From the NCBI RefSeq assembly GCF_000973105.1, contig NC_015844.1:1422501-1486500 (forward strand): a stretch of 64,000 nucleotides of DNA, given 5' to 3'. Position 1 is the first letter of the stretch. Each line of letters starts with the position of its first letter. The notes beneath the pieces were generated by a model. That model was given only the letters and a program-made list of their open reading frames with translations, did not search any database and was not told where the DNA came from. Positions 26,545 to 36,218 of the stretch are shown here, piece after piece. The stretch comes from Zobellia galactanivorans. Its GTDB lineage: Bacteria; Bacteroidota; Bacteroidia; Flavobacteriales; Flavobacteriaceae. A program made the translations under genes and the position numbers.

Positions 26545-27918
26545 ATGGAGCATATCGTCATCATTGGCAACGGAATTTCGGGCGTAACGGCCGCAAGGCA
26601 CATTCGTAAACTCTCGGACAAGAAAATTACCATCATGTCGGCAGAGACCGATTATTTCTTTTCGCGAACGGCCTTAATGTATGTATACATGGGCCATATG
26701 AAGTTCGAACACACCCAGCCCTACGAGAACTGGTTCTGGAAAAAGAACCGAATCGAATTGGTAAAAGACTACGTCACCCAAGTCGACCCCGAGAACAAAC
26801 GTTTGGTCCTTACCGAAGGGAAAACCATGGACTTTGACAAGTTGATAATTGCTACGGGTTCAAAACCTAATAAGTTCGGTTGGAAAGGGCAAGATCTGAA
26901 GGGGGTTCAAGGGCTATACTCCAAGCAAGACCTTGATCAGCTCGAAGCCGATGCCCCAAACAAAGATGCTTGCAACCGTGCCGTAATCGTCGGCGGGGGA
27001 TTGATCGGTATAGAATTGGCCGAAATGCTCAGAAGTCGGGAAATACCGGTAACCTTTTTGGTCCGTGAGGAAAGTTTTTGGAACGGGGTTTTACCCAAGG
27101 GTGAATCTCAGATGATCAATGAACATATTAAAGAACACCATATCGACCTTAAGTTAGGCACCAATCTTGTTGAAATCCTGCCCGATGAAAACGGTCGGGC
27201 CAAGGCCGTAGTTACCGACAAGGGAGAAACCATAGCTTGCAACCTGGTAGGCTTGACGGCCGGTGTGACCCCCAATATCGATTTCTTGAAAGATTCGGGC
27301 ATTGCACTGGGAAGAGGCGTAAAAGTCGACCGCTTTCTTGAGACCAATATAAAGGGAATCTACGCGATCGGCGATTGTGCGGAACAGCACGAACCCATAG
27401 GAAACCGACGCCCCATAGAGGCCGTTTGGTATACCGGACGAATGATGGGCGAGGCATTGGCACAGACCATTTGCGGTAAACCCCGAAAATATAGCCCGGG
27501 CCATTGGTTCAATTCCGCCAAGTTTCTCGACATCGAATACCAAACTTATGGGTGGGTCTTTAGCGAAAGAACAAAAAAAGAACACGAAAGTCATTTTCAC
27601 TGGCGCCATCCTTCCGAAAAAATATGTATTACCGTAGCCTACGATAAAGATTCCAAAAAATTCCTTGGCATCAACACCTTCGGTATTCGCATGCGTCACG
27701 AAATATTTGACCGATGGCTCACCGAAGAACGTGACGTCGATTACGTAATGCAATACCTAAAAGACGCCAATTTCGACCCAGAATTCTATTCGCATTACGA
27801 AGAGCAGATCATCTCAAAATACAACTCGGTAATGCAAACCAGCCTATCCGTAAAGAAAAAGAGCTGGAAACGAATTTTTAGTAAACCAACAAGAAGCGAG
27901 CCCATGAGGCAATCGTAA
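26545..27918 (+). CDS. FAD/NAD(P)-dependent oxidoreductase (NirB-N/rubredoxin-reductase-like)
   Basis: A 457-residue pyridine-nucleotide-disulfide-type reductase without the redox-active disulfide. FAD motif IVIIGNGISGVTAARHIR (4-21), ATG motif LIIATGSKPNKF, NAD(P) motif AVIVGGGLIGIELAEML and the second FAD motif IYAIGDCAE. The C-terminal 120 residues have an extension without a known domain. It is paired with the polyferredoxin-like membrane gene 80 bases downstream and likely feeds or takes electrons there (inference). Confidence 0.9.
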   Translation: MEHIVIIGNGISGVTAARHIRKLSDKKITIMSAETDYFFSRTALMYVYMGHMKFEHTQPYENWFWKKNRIELVKDYVTQVDPENKRLVLTEGKTMDFDKLIIATGSKPNKFGWKGQDLKGVQGLYSKQDLDQLEADAPNKDACNRAVIVGGGLIGIELAEMLRSREIPVTFLVREESFWNGVLPKGESQMINEHIKEHHIDLKLGTNLVEILPDENGRAKAVVTDKGETIACNLVGLTAGVTPNIDFLKDSGIALGRGVKVDRFLETNIKGIYAIGDCAEQHEPIGNRRPIEAVWYTGRMMGEALAQTICGKPRKYSPGHWFNSAKFLDIEYQTYGWVFSERTKKEHESHFHWRHPSEKICITVAYDKDSKKFLGINTFGIRMRHEIFDRWLTEERDVDYVMQYLKDANFDPEFYSHYEEQIISKYNSVMQTSLSVKKKSWKRIFSKPTRSEPMRQS

Positions 27919-27934
27919 AGGAATAACTTGGAAA

Positions 27935-27975
27935 TTTCGAGGCGAACCTCGGAGCATTTAATCTCGATTATCGAG
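27935..27975. repeat. REP-like double-hairpin element, copy B
   Basis: Second copy of the 41-base repeat (38/41 identical to 20972-21012). Here both dyads are perfect: CGAGG-CGAA-CCTCG with a tetraloop, then CTCGA-TTA-TCGAG. It ends 23 bases before the start of the polyferredoxin-like gene. Confidence 0.75.
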
Positions 27976-27998
27976 CAAAGCTTAACCCGAAATAAAAA

Positions 27999-29579
27999 AT
28001 GAAAGCAATAAAAAACTTAGGCCTAGTTATCTTCTTAATAGGACTTGCCATTTTTACTGCCGTTCCTGTATTAGGCACGTTCAGATTAGACCAAAGCACC
28101 TTTGACGAAATCATAAAGGAAAAGAACATTAAAAGTGATGTTTTTATTCAATCTATAAACGAAAATGTAGTCGGCAAAGATTTCAAGGGCATGCTAAGCC
28201 TATCGCCAGTAGTCAGTTCCGCCATAGATGCAGCCAATAGCCAGCACAGAAAAAACAAAGAATACAACAAGGTAATCTATACCTCCGGTCATGATATGGC
28301 CGCCTTGGTCGGCAAGAAATCCGGAACCGGGTTTATTGCCCAAAACAAAGGCCTCATGTGGTTCTTTACCTTTGGCCTGGGCATTATCGGTGCACTAATG
28401 TTCATTCTGCCCAATGTTGTTTTATTGGGCAAAAAGGGAATCAAGAACAACGGCGTCTACCATGAGAGCGCCACGAACCGAGGTTGGATCGCGTGGATGG
28501 TCTTTATATTTCTGGTCTCGTTTTACCTCGTTCTATATTTCAGGCCCGAATTTGCCGTAAACTGGACCTTTCTCGTAGACCCCATAAGTGAAAGCCTAAG
28601 TGGAAACCCTGCGGGACATTGGTTTGTATATGGCTTTATGTACTGTGTAGTCATGACGGTAATGGCCGTTCGTATGTACATCAAATACCGACATAATATG
28701 TACCAAGTGGTTCGGACCACATCGGTACTCTTCTTTCAAATTGTCTTTGCCTTCTTGATTCCTGAAATAATGGTGCGTTTACAAATGCCCTATTACGATT
28801 TCAAGAATGCCTTTCCCCTAGATTATGATTTCTTTTTTCAGTGGAATTTAAAAGAACTCCTCAATAGCGGAGGCATTGGTTTGTTCATTCTAGTTTGGGG
28901 CATTGTCCTCACCTTGGTTATCGTGCCCGTAATGGTTTATTTCTTTGGAAAAAGATGGTACTGTTCTTGGGTCTGTGGCTGTGGAGGACTGGCCGAAACC
29001 TTAGGCGACCCTTACCGTCAGCATTCGAGTAAATCATTGTTTTCTTGGAAGGTAGAGCGTTGGCTGATACACGGTGTTTTGCTTTTTGCCATAGTGATGA
29101 CCGGTATGACGCTATATAGTTTCTTTACGGAGTCTAGCACCATATTCGGCATAAAGACCCAAAGTGTTCAAAACACCTATAGCCTTATGATCGGAGCTAT
29201 TTTCGCGGGGGTTATCGGCACTGGGTTCTACCCTATTTTCGGTAACCGCGTATGGTGTAGGTTCGGATGCCCCTTAGCCGCATACCTTGGCTTCGTACAA
29301 CGTTTTAAATCACGTTTTAGAATTACGACCAATGGCGGACAATGTATCTCTTGCGGAAATTGTTCCACCTATTGCGAACAAGGTATTGACGTACGTGCCT
29401 ATGCCCAAAAAGGCGAGAATATCGTACGCTCTAGCTGTGTAGGCTGTGGTATATGTTCCGCCGTATGCCCGAGAGGCGTACTAAAATTGGAGAATGGCCC
29501 GGAAGAAGGACGTATCAATCCAACCGAAGTACTATTGGGCAATGATGTTGATTTAATGGAACTGGTCAACAAAAAATAA
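27999..29579 (+). CDS. Polyferredoxin-like membrane protein (NapH/FixG/NosR type)
   Basis: A 526-residue inner-membrane protein. About six to seven membrane helices, with a periplasmic loop after the first (about 30-110). Motif K-R-W-Y-C-S-W-V-C-G-C near residue 325 and R-V-W-C-R-F-G-C-P near 420 are the C-x3-C-P-type elements of NapH/NosR/CcoG. The C-terminus carries two 4Fe-4S clusters: CISCGNCSTYCEQG and CVGCGICSAVCPRG. It should move electrons between the membrane and the FAD partner encoded upstream; the terminal acceptor is unknown. Confidence 0.88.
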   Translation: MKAIKNLGLVIFLIGLAIFTAVPVLGTFRLDQSTFDEIIKEKNIKSDVFIQSINENVVGKDFKGMLSLSPVVSSAIDAANSQHRKNKEYNKVIYTSGHDMAALVGKKSGTGFIAQNKGLMWFFTFGLGIIGALMFILPNVVLLGKKGIKNNGVYHESATNRGWIAWMVFIFLVSFYLVLYFRPEFAVNWTFLVDPISESLSGNPAGHWFVYGFMYCVVMTVMAVRMYIKYRHNMYQVVRTTSVLFFQIVFAFLIPEIMVRLQMPYYDFKNAFPLDYDFFFQWNLKELLNSGGIGLFILVWGIVLTLVIVPVMVYFFGKRWYCSWVCGCGGLAETLGDPYRQHSSKSLFSWKVERWLIHGVLLFAIVMTGMTLYSFFTESSTIFGIKTQSVQNTYSLMIGAIFAGVIGTGFYPIFGNRVWCRFGCPLAAYLGFVQRFKSRFRITTNGGQCISCGNCSTYCEQGIDVRAYAQKGENIVRSSCVGCGICSAVCPRGVLKLENGPEEGRINPTEVLLGNDVDLMELVNKK

Positions 29580-29672
29580 TCCGTTAGGACAAAACAAGAA
29601 GTCCCTAAATGAAATTGCCCTAAGACGTAAGTACTACCCTGCGTTAGCGACCAATTACCAACACTATAGAAA

Positions 29673-30155
29673 ATGTTCGTAAAACTCTTTGTCATGGCTC
29701 TTCTAGTGCTGTCGGGGCTTACACCCGATAAGGACGGCACATACCATAAAGCGTATTTTCAGAACGGAACCTTAAAGGCCGAAGGTTGGCTACAAAACGG
29801 AAAAAAAGTCGATTATTGGAAGTTTTACCACAACAATGGACGGATTGCCGAACAGGGGCACTATCAAAACGACCAACGTACCGGCTACTGGCACTTTTTT
29901 GACCGTAACGGAAAATCGGTTCAAGAAGGACATTTTAAAAATGGCAAGAAATGGGACTGGTGGTTGTTCTACGATGCCCAAGGCAAAGTCAACCATAAAT
30001 GTCAGCTGAGCAACGGCCTGAAAAACGGATATTGCCTTAAGTATATCAACGAAAAACTAACTTCCGCAGAAAAATACAGAAATGGCAAAAAAATCAACGA
30101 GTGGTTTAGTTTTAGTAGCTTTAGACGCGAAAACAAGCTCTCCGACCTAAAATGA
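29673..30155 (+). CDS. MORN/YwqK-like repeat protein, exported
   Basis: 160 residues with an N-terminal hydrophobic signal (about 1-16) and 5 repeats of the pattern Y-x-N-G-K-x-x-x-x-W-x-F-Y (for example NGKKVDYWKFYHNNGRI, QRTGYWHFFDRNGK, GKKWDWWLFYDAQGK). Such proteins are annotated as YwqK-family antitoxin or MORN proteins, but there is no toxin beside it. It overlaps the GH78-like gene by ATGA, so they are co-translated. Confidence 0.85.
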   Translation: MFVKLFVMALLVLSGLTPDKDGTYHKAYFQNGTLKAEGWLQNGKKVDYWKFYHNNGRIAEQGHYQNDQRTGYWHFFDRNGKSVQEGHFKNGKKWDWWLFYDAQGKVNHKCQLSNGLKNGYCLKYINEKLTSAEKYRNGKKINEWFSFSSFRRENKLSDLK

Positions 30156-32551
30156 ACCTATTCCTTTCCATCTTTCTTTTTTGCTCGCCTCTATTCCTCT
30201 TAGGACAAAGCGAACTTAACTATCCGGAGCTGCTATATCCACCTCAGGCCATCAAGGCCAATTGGGTGAGCCATCCCGATATTCAGGGTGGGGAAGACCG
30301 TATTGTATTGTTCCGAAACGAATGGATGGTAGACGACCCTTCGGAAGCATTCATTATAAATATTTCAGCGGACAACCATTACTTCTTGTACGTAAACGGC
30401 AATTTGGTGACGCATGGGCCCCAATTGAGCGATATACGCCATTGGAAATACGAAACCATAGACCTCAAGACCTATCTCAAGACCGGCAAAAACCTGATCG
30501 CCATAAAGGTGGTCAATTATGGTAAACGCAGATTTTACGGTATGCAATCGATTTTTACCTCACTTATGGTAAACGGGGCGACCGAAAATGCAAAAGTACT
30601 CAACACCTCGGGCACAGACGATGGATGGAAATGCTCCATAGACGATTCGTACCGAGCCTTGGAAGTAAATTGGAGAGGTGGCGGCCCTAAATCTATCGTA
30701 GGTGGTTTTTACGCAAACAACCCCACTGATTTTGTAGACAAAAACCACTATCCTACCGACTGGGAACAACCCGATTTTGATGATTCCGACTGGGTTGACA
30801 CCCAATTTTTTGAAGGGGCGAGCAGTATGGGCGGATCCATGGCCTATTTGCTTGAACCGAGAAACCTACCCTTGCTCACTTGGGAAAAAGAAGGCATAGG
30901 ACATACCGTAAGAACCTCCGACATTGACGTTTCCGAATTTCCGGTTTCAGGCAAAACCGTGGTTCCCGAGCATAAAAAAATACGCTTTCTCATCGACCAG
31001 AAGTATGTCACCAATGGTTTTCCCGAGCTTATTTTCAGTAAAGGAAAAAACGCCCATATCAAAATCAAATACGCCGAAAACCTATTTGGACCCAAGAACA
31101 CCAAGGGAGACCGAAATATTATAAAAGGAAAGGAGCTGCTAGGGTATTACGACCATGTCGTCTCCAACGGAAAAGAACGACAGAAATTCACCCCCAATTG
31201 GATGCGTACCTTCCGCTTTGTGGAATTTGAGATAGAAACCAAGGGGCAAGAATTGGTACTCGACAGTTTTAGCAACTACCGGTCACGGACCCACATCCCC
31301 TCCATAGCCCGGTTTTCATCGAACAACGAAACGTACAATGCCATCTTCGACATCTGTAAAAGAACGGTAGACATCTGTACCCAAGATTATTTCTTGAGCG
31401 ATGCCTATTACGAGACCATGCAATATGTAGGCGACACCAAGATCCACGCGCTTCTTTGGCAGGCTATGAGCGGCAACCTCGCACATACCAAGAACGCCAT
31501 TGAACAGTTCCATCGGTCACGAGATGCCGACGGCAATATCTTGGGTGCCTATCCCCTGCGATCAACCTTTATTTACCCCACCTATTCCTTGGTTTGGGTA
31601 GATATGGTCTATGACTATTACCAACTTACGAACGACACCGATTTTATCAACACCTATAAAGACGGTATAATACACACCTTGGCCGGTTTTGAAAAGAACA
31701 TGAACGAGCTGAATTTGGTGAACGAAACCCAGTACCGCTATTTTGTAGATTGGTATACCGGCCCCAACAACGGAGGCGGCACGGCCACCAAGAACAATGG
31801 CAAGAATTCCGCCGTGGTAAGCCTTCATTATGTACATGCACTTCAAAATGCCGCGCGCCTATTCAAGGCCATAGGGGACAAACACACCGCCGACACTTAC
31901 CTCGACCGCGCGACAGCCATTAAAAGCTCGGTCTATAAACTCTGTTTTGACCCGAACAAAAATATTTTTGCGGAACGGCCCGACAAGACCGTTTACGACC
32001 AGCACACCAATATCATGGCCGTACTCACCGATGCCATTGCCGAAAGCGAACAAAAGGCACTGTTGTCAAACATATTGAACGACCCCAAATTGTTGCAGGC
32101 CACTTATTATTACCGCTACTATTTATTCGAAGCCATAAAAAAAGTTGGGGCACCCGAGCTCTTCGACCTTGCCCAACGCCCCTGGCAAGCCATGATCGAC
32201 AACCATATGACCACTACCCTTGAACGTTTTGAAAGCGATAAAAAGCCCACACGCTCTGAAGTACACCCATGGAGTGCTTCCCCTGCCTATTTTTATTTTA
32301 ATTATTTAGCGGGAATAAAATCGGTAAAGAACGATTTTCAGGAAATTGAAATAGCTCCCGTTTTCGGCATTCTCGAAGATATGGAAGGATTGCTTCCTAC
32401 CTCAAAAGGAAACATCCTTTTCCATCTAAAAAAAATAAGATCAAAGCTTTCAGCAGAAATTATAGTTCCTAAGGAAATGTCCGGCGAACTGGTTTGGAAC
32501 GAAAAACACATCCCTTTAAAACACGGCCAACATACCTACATTCTAAAATAA
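30152..32551 (+). CDS. GH78-related alpha-L-rhamnosidase-like protein, exported
   Basis: A 799-residue protein with signal peptide (about 1-19). The N-terminal half has beta-sandwich accessory domains (carbohydrate-binding-like, W-x-x-G-G-P near 170), the C-terminal half an (alpha/alpha)6 barrel and a closing beta domain. At the place where GH78 enzymes have D-C-P-Q-R-x-E-R-x-G-W-x-G-D, this one reads S-D-A-Y-Y-E-T-M-Q-Y-V-G-D (about 410-422): the Glu and the final G-D remain, the C-P-Q-R is lost. It is therefore GH78-related with uncertain substrate. Confidence 0.82.
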   Translation: MNLFLSIFLFCSPLFLLGQSELNYPELLYPPQAIKANWVSHPDIQGGEDRIVLFRNEWMVDDPSEAFIINISADNHYFLYVNGNLVTHGPQLSDIRHWKYETIDLKTYLKTGKNLIAIKVVNYGKRRFYGMQSIFTSLMVNGATENAKVLNTSGTDDGWKCSIDDSYRALEVNWRGGGPKSIVGGFYANNPTDFVDKNHYPTDWEQPDFDDSDWVDTQFFEGASSMGGSMAYLLEPRNLPLLTWEKEGIGHTVRTSDIDVSEFPVSGKTVVPEHKKIRFLIDQKYVTNGFPELIFSKGKNAHIKIKYAENLFGPKNTKGDRNIIKGKELLGYYDHVVSNGKERQKFTPNWMRTFRFVEFEIETKGQELVLDSFSNYRSRTHIPSIARFSSNNETYNAIFDICKRTVDICTQDYFLSDAYYETMQYVGDTKIHALLWQAMSGNLAHTKNAIEQFHRSRDADGNILGAYPLRSTFIYPTYSLVWVDMVYDYYQLTNDTDFINTYKDGIIHTLAGFEKNMNELNLVNETQYRYFVDWYTGPNNGGGTATKNNGKNSAVVSLHYVHALQNAARLFKAIGDKHTADTYLDRATAIKSSVYKLCFDPNKNIFAERPDKTVYDQHTNIMAVLTDAIAESEQKALLSNILNDPKLLQATYYYRYYLFEAIKKVGAPELFDLAQRPWQAMIDNHMTTTLERFESDKKPTRSEVHPWSASPAYFYFNYLAGIKSVKNDFQEIEIAPVFGILEDMEGLLPTSKGNILFHLKKIRSKLSAEIIVPKEMSGELVWNEKHIPLKHGQHTYILK

Positions 32552-32560
32552 GTCTCAATA

Positions 32561-33256
32561 ATGCCAACAACAGACATTAAAGTCATAATTCCCGCCTTTA
32601 ACGAGGCCGATTCCATAGCTTCGGTAATTGCCGAAATTCCGAAATCGGTCTCTGAAATCATCGTTGTTAATAACAATTCTACCGATAATACGGCTAAAAA
32701 TGCCGCTGATGCCGGAGCTACCGTATTGACTGAGAGCAAGATGGGGTATGGATATGCCTGTTTAAAAGGAATGGACTATATCGCTAAACAATCCAAAGCA
32801 CCCGATATTATCGTATTTGTTGACGGAGACTATTCCGATTATCCTGAAGAACTTGATAAACTTGTAGCTCCGATACGCAATAAAGAATTTGATTTTGTAA
32901 TTGGCGCCCGCGTAAAGCGACTTAGAGAAGAGGGAAGCATGACGCCACAGCAGATTTTTGGCAATTGGTTGGCTACTTTTTTAATGAAATTGTTTTTTGG
33001 GGCAACATTTACCGACCTTGGTCCGTTTAGAGCAATAGCCTATGATAAGTTATTAAAACTCAACATGGAGGATAAAACTTACGGATGGACGGTAGAGATG
33101 CAATTGAAGGCTTTAAAGAAAAAATTGACATACACCGAAGTACCAGTACGTTACAAAAAAAGAATTGGTGTGTCAAAAGTATCGGGAACCGTAAAAGGTA
33201 GTATATTTGCGGGCATAAAAATATTAGGTTGGATTTTTAAATATAGCATAAAATAA
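32561..33256 (+). CDS. Family 2 glycosyltransferase (polyprenyl-phosphate type)
   Basis: A 231-residue GT2 protein: VIIPAFNEADSIASVI, IIVVNNNSTDNTA, and metal-binding D-G-D in IVFVDGDYSDYPEEL. It resembles dolichyl/undecaprenyl-phosphate sugar synthases without a membrane domain; a short hydrophobic C-terminus may touch the membrane. Together with the following CesA-like and mannosyltransferase genes it likely builds a cell-surface or lipid-linked glycan. Confidence 0.88.
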   Translation: MPTTDIKVIIPAFNEADSIASVIAEIPKSVSEIIVVNNNSTDNTAKNAADAGATVLTESKMGYGYACLKGMDYIAKQSKAPDIIVFVDGDYSDYPEELDKLVAPIRNKEFDFVIGARVKRLREEGSMTPQQIFGNWLATFLMKLFFGATFTDLGPFRAIAYDKLLKLNMEDKTYGWTVEMQLKALKKKLTYTEVPVRYKKRIGVSKVSGTVKGSIFAGIKILGWIFKYSIK

Positions 33257-33257
33257 T

Positions 33258-34742
33258 ATGGGTTTATTGATCGCTTACATTATTATCGCAATCTACAGTA
33301 TCGCGCTATTGTTGATATTTTTTTACAGTTTAGCACAACTCAACCTCTTGGTGAACTACTTGGGCTACAAAAGACGCAACCAAATAGCACCAAAGTTCAA
33401 TCTTCTAGATCCGAAAGAAATTCCTTACGTAACCATTCAGCTGCCTGTCTATAACGAAGAATACGTTATGGAGCGCTTATTGGAAAACATTGCAAAAATA
33501 GAATACCCCAAAAGTAAGCTTGAGATCCAAGTGCTTGACGACTCTACCGACGACTCGGTAATCGATACGGCGGCACGGGTAAAAGCCCTACAGGAAACCG
33601 GTCTCGATATTCAGCACATACGGCGTGAAAACCGCCAAGGCTTTAAGGCCGGTGCCTTAAAAGAGGGCTTGGAAATAGCCAAAGGTGAGTTCATTGCCAT
33701 TTTCGATGCCGATTTTATGCCTTCCGCCGACTGGCTGAAAAAAACCGTTATTTACTTTAAAGATCCCGAAATAGGGGTCGTACAGACCCGTTGGGGACAT
33801 ATCAACCGCGAATATTCAACATTGACCCGTATCCAAGCCTTTGCCTTGGATGCCCATTTTACCCTTGAGCAAGTCGGAAGAAACGCAAAAGGTCACTTTA
33901 TCAATTTTAACGGTACTGCCGGTATATGGCGAAAGCAATGTATTCTCGATGCCGGAAACTGGGAAGGCGATACCTTGACCGAAGACCTTGACCTCAGTTA
34001 CCGCGCCCAGCTGAAGAACTGGAAATTCAAATACCTTGAAGACGTTGAGACCCCTGCAGAACTGCCTGTGGTTATAAGTGCCGCCCGTTCACAACAATTC
34101 CGCTGGAACAAGGGAGGGGCCGAAAACTTCAGAAAAACGGTATGGAGCGTTATTACCGCCAAGAACATTTCGTTCAAGACGAAATTTCACGGGGTTATGC
34201 ATTTGCTGAACAGCTCTATGTTCCTTTGTGTATTCTTGGTCTCGCTATTGAGCATTCCCGCCATGTACATCAAGGCCATTTTCCCACAACTGGATATCGT
34301 CTTTACCATGTTGAGCTTCTTTGTTCTGAGTACGATTATACTCTTTGTCTGTTATTGGTTCACCTATAAGAGCATACAGGGTAGCAGCTTTGACAATTTT
34401 GTAGATTATATAAAATTGTTCTTTACCTTCTTTTCGGTGGCCTTAGGCTTTTCCTTACACAACTCAATTGCCGTTCTTGAAGGGCATATGGGCAAGCGTA
34501 GTGAATTTGTACGTACACCGAAATTCAACTTGAACAGTCTTACCGACTCTTGGAAAGGGAACAAGTACCTGACCAAAAAATTGTCGCCGAACATGATTCT
34601 TGAAGCCGTTCTTATGGTCTACTTCCTATTCGGAATGTATAGCGCCATTCCTTTGAACGATTTCGGACTGTTTCCGTTTCACTTTATGCTTTTTGTGGGC
34701 TTTGGATTTGTTTTTACCAAATCTTTAACAGCTCGGGCCTAA
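33258..34742 (+). CDS. Cellulose-synthase-like processive GT2, membrane
   Basis: A 494-residue membrane glycosyltransferase with one N-terminal helix, a cytoplasmic GT-A domain, and about four C-terminal helices (about 310-490). Catalytic marks: QVLDDSTDDS (first Asp), FDADFMP (D-x-D), T-E-D-L-D-L (base) and Q-Q-F-R-W (the Q-x-x-R-W of processive enzymes). The product is not readable; no BcsB-, AlgK- or porin-like partner is beside it, so it is not a full cellulose system. Confidence 0.9.
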   Translation: MGLLIAYIIIAIYSIALLLIFFYSLAQLNLLVNYLGYKRRNQIAPKFNLLDPKEIPYVTIQLPVYNEEYVMERLLENIAKIEYPKSKLEIQVLDDSTDDSVIDTAARVKALQETGLDIQHIRRENRQGFKAGALKEGLEIAKGEFIAIFDADFMPSADWLKKTVIYFKDPEIGVVQTRWGHINREYSTLTRIQAFALDAHFTLEQVGRNAKGHFINFNGTAGIWRKQCILDAGNWEGDTLTEDLDLSYRAQLKNWKFKYLEDVETPAELPVVISAARSQQFRWNKGGAENFRKTVWSVITAKNISFKTKFHGVMHLLNSSMFLCVFLVSLLSIPAMYIKAIFPQLDIVFTMLSFFVLSTIILFVCYWFTYKSIQGSSFDNFVDYIKLFFTFFSVALGFSLHNSIAVLEGHMGKRSEFVRTPKFNLNSLTDSWKGNKYLTKKLSPNMILEAVLMVYFLFGMYSAIPLNDFGLFPFHFMLFVGFGFVFTKSLTARA

Positions 34743-34809
34743 AGAAATAATTCATACCTACAAGTCATTTAATTTTCTTATTTTTTCGGTTGCAAGAACA
34801 CACCGATAA

Positions 34810-36171
34810 ATGCCCAACCAGCCTACTACATATTTAAAATTGCACAAGGTGCCCATTATCTTGGCCCTATTGAGTGCATTTTTATATTACACCTTTGCCT
34901 ATCAACTTGAGCGAACGGACTTCATTAAGCTATTGACGCTCTTTGCCGCTTCCTTTTTTATCTGTTACAAACTCATACAGTTCGAAAAATGGAACTTCAA
35001 GTTTCTGATCATTACAGGTATTCTTTTTCGGCTGATCTTCTTGGCCGCAGAGCCCAACCTCTCTCAAGATTACTATCGATTTATTTGGGACGGGCACTTG
35101 GTCGGCAATTTTATCAATCCCTATTTAGCGGTACCTAACGCCCTTATCTTACAAAGCGACCTGGCCATACCCAATGCCCAGTTGCTTTACGACGGCATGG
35201 GCGACCTAAGCGCCAAACACTTCAGCAACTACCCCCCTTTGAACCAGTTGCTTTTTGCCATTGCGGCGCTCTTGGGCGGTAAGAGCATCATGGGATCCGT
35301 ACTCGTCATGAAAACCATGATCATCTTATCGGATATCGGTATTTTCTATTTTGGAAGAAAGCTCTTGAAGAAGCTGAACCGTTCGCCCCATCTTATTTTT
35401 TGGTACTTCCTGAACCCCTTGGTCATTATCGAACTTACGGGAAATCTGCATTTTGAAGGCGTCATGCTCTTCTTTTTCGTTTGGGCCCTTTACCTGCTGT
35501 CTGAAAAAAAATGGGGATTGGCCGCCATTCCTTACGCCTTATCCATTTGCGTAAAACTGGTGCCCTTGCTTTTCCTTCCCCTTTTCCTAAAACACTTGGG
35601 TCTAAAAAAAAGTACCGGGTTCTATGCCTTGATCGGACTGAGCTGTTTGCTGCTCTTCCTTCCTTTTTATTCCGCCGAGTTTATTGTAAACTATTCAAAG
35701 ACCGTTGGCCTTTGGTTTTCGAATTTTGAATTCAACGCCGGGCTATACAATGCGATCAAACAGATGGCCATCCAATTTGATGGCAAACCTTGGGAACTCA
35801 TAAAGATCTATGGAAAAATAACACCGATCATTACCGTTATAGCGGTGCTCTTGTTTACTTTTTTCAGGGACAACCAAAAAATATCCGTACTCATAACTTC
35901 AATGCTTGCCGTACTCACCTTGTACTATTTTATGTCGGCTACGGTTCACCCATGGTACATTATATTTTTGTTGGTACTGGGCGTCTTTAGTCCCTACAGA
36001 TATGCCCTACTTTGGTCAGCAACGGTCGCTCTCAGTTATTATGCGTATTCTAAGGCAGACTTCAAGGAAAACCTAGGGCTAATTGCCGTTGAATATATTT
36101 CCGTATATGTGTTTTTGATTTATGAAATTCTTAATTCAAAGAGGCAAATACCTTTTTTTCGTAAAAAATAA
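34810..36171 (+). CDS. Polytopic mannosyltransferase-like protein (GT-C)
   Basis: A 453-residue protein with about 10-12 membrane helices. The first large loop carries the GT-C signature L-S-Q-D-Y-Y-R-F-I-W-D-G-H (Asp catalytic candidate), followed by NPYLAVP and SNYPPLNQL, typical of polyprenyl-phosphate mannosyl/glycosyl transferases (GT87/GPI-mannosyl-like). It would use the lipid-linked sugar made by the small GT2. It is the last gene before the arginine operon. Confidence 0.83.
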   Translation: MPNQPTTYLKLHKVPIILALLSAFLYYTFAYQLERTDFIKLLTLFAASFFICYKLIQFEKWNFKFLIITGILFRLIFLAAEPNLSQDYYRFIWDGHLVGNFINPYLAVPNALILQSDLAIPNAQLLYDGMGDLSAKHFSNYPPLNQLLFAIAALLGGKSIMGSVLVMKTMIILSDIGIFYFGRKLLKKLNRSPHLIFWYFLNPLVIIELTGNLHFEGVMLFFFVWALYLLSEKKWGLAAIPYALSICVKLVPLLFLPLFLKHLGLKKSTGFYALIGLSCLLLFLPFYSAEFIVNYSKTVGLWFSNFEFNAGLYNAIKQMAIQFDGKPWELIKIYGKITPIITVIAVLLFTFFRDNQKISVLITSMLAVLTLYYFMSATVHPWYIIFLLVLGVFSPYRYALLWSATVALSYYAYSKADFKENLGLIAVEYISVYVFLIYEILNSKRQIPFFRKK

Positions 36172-36203
36172 GCCGTAAACGTTATACTTTCGACCTAAAC
36201 TTG

Positions 36204-36211
36204 TACATTTG
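36204..36211 (+). promoter_or_regulatory. Putative -7 element (TACATTTG) of the arginine operon
   Basis: Perfect TAnnTTTG 7 bases before the leader-peptide ATG. With the usual spacing, transcription would start within 1-4 bases of that ATG, giving an almost leaderless transcript. The -33 TTG is not obvious. A weaker alternative, TACTTTCG, lies about 20 bases upstream. Confidence 0.55.
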
Positions 36212-36218
36212 ACCTTCC

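Noticed and set aside
29673-30155. Toxin-antitoxin module, because YwqK-like proteins carry that name
   Set aside because: No toxin gene is adjacent; the neighbour is a glycoside hydrolase. The name reflects repeats only.
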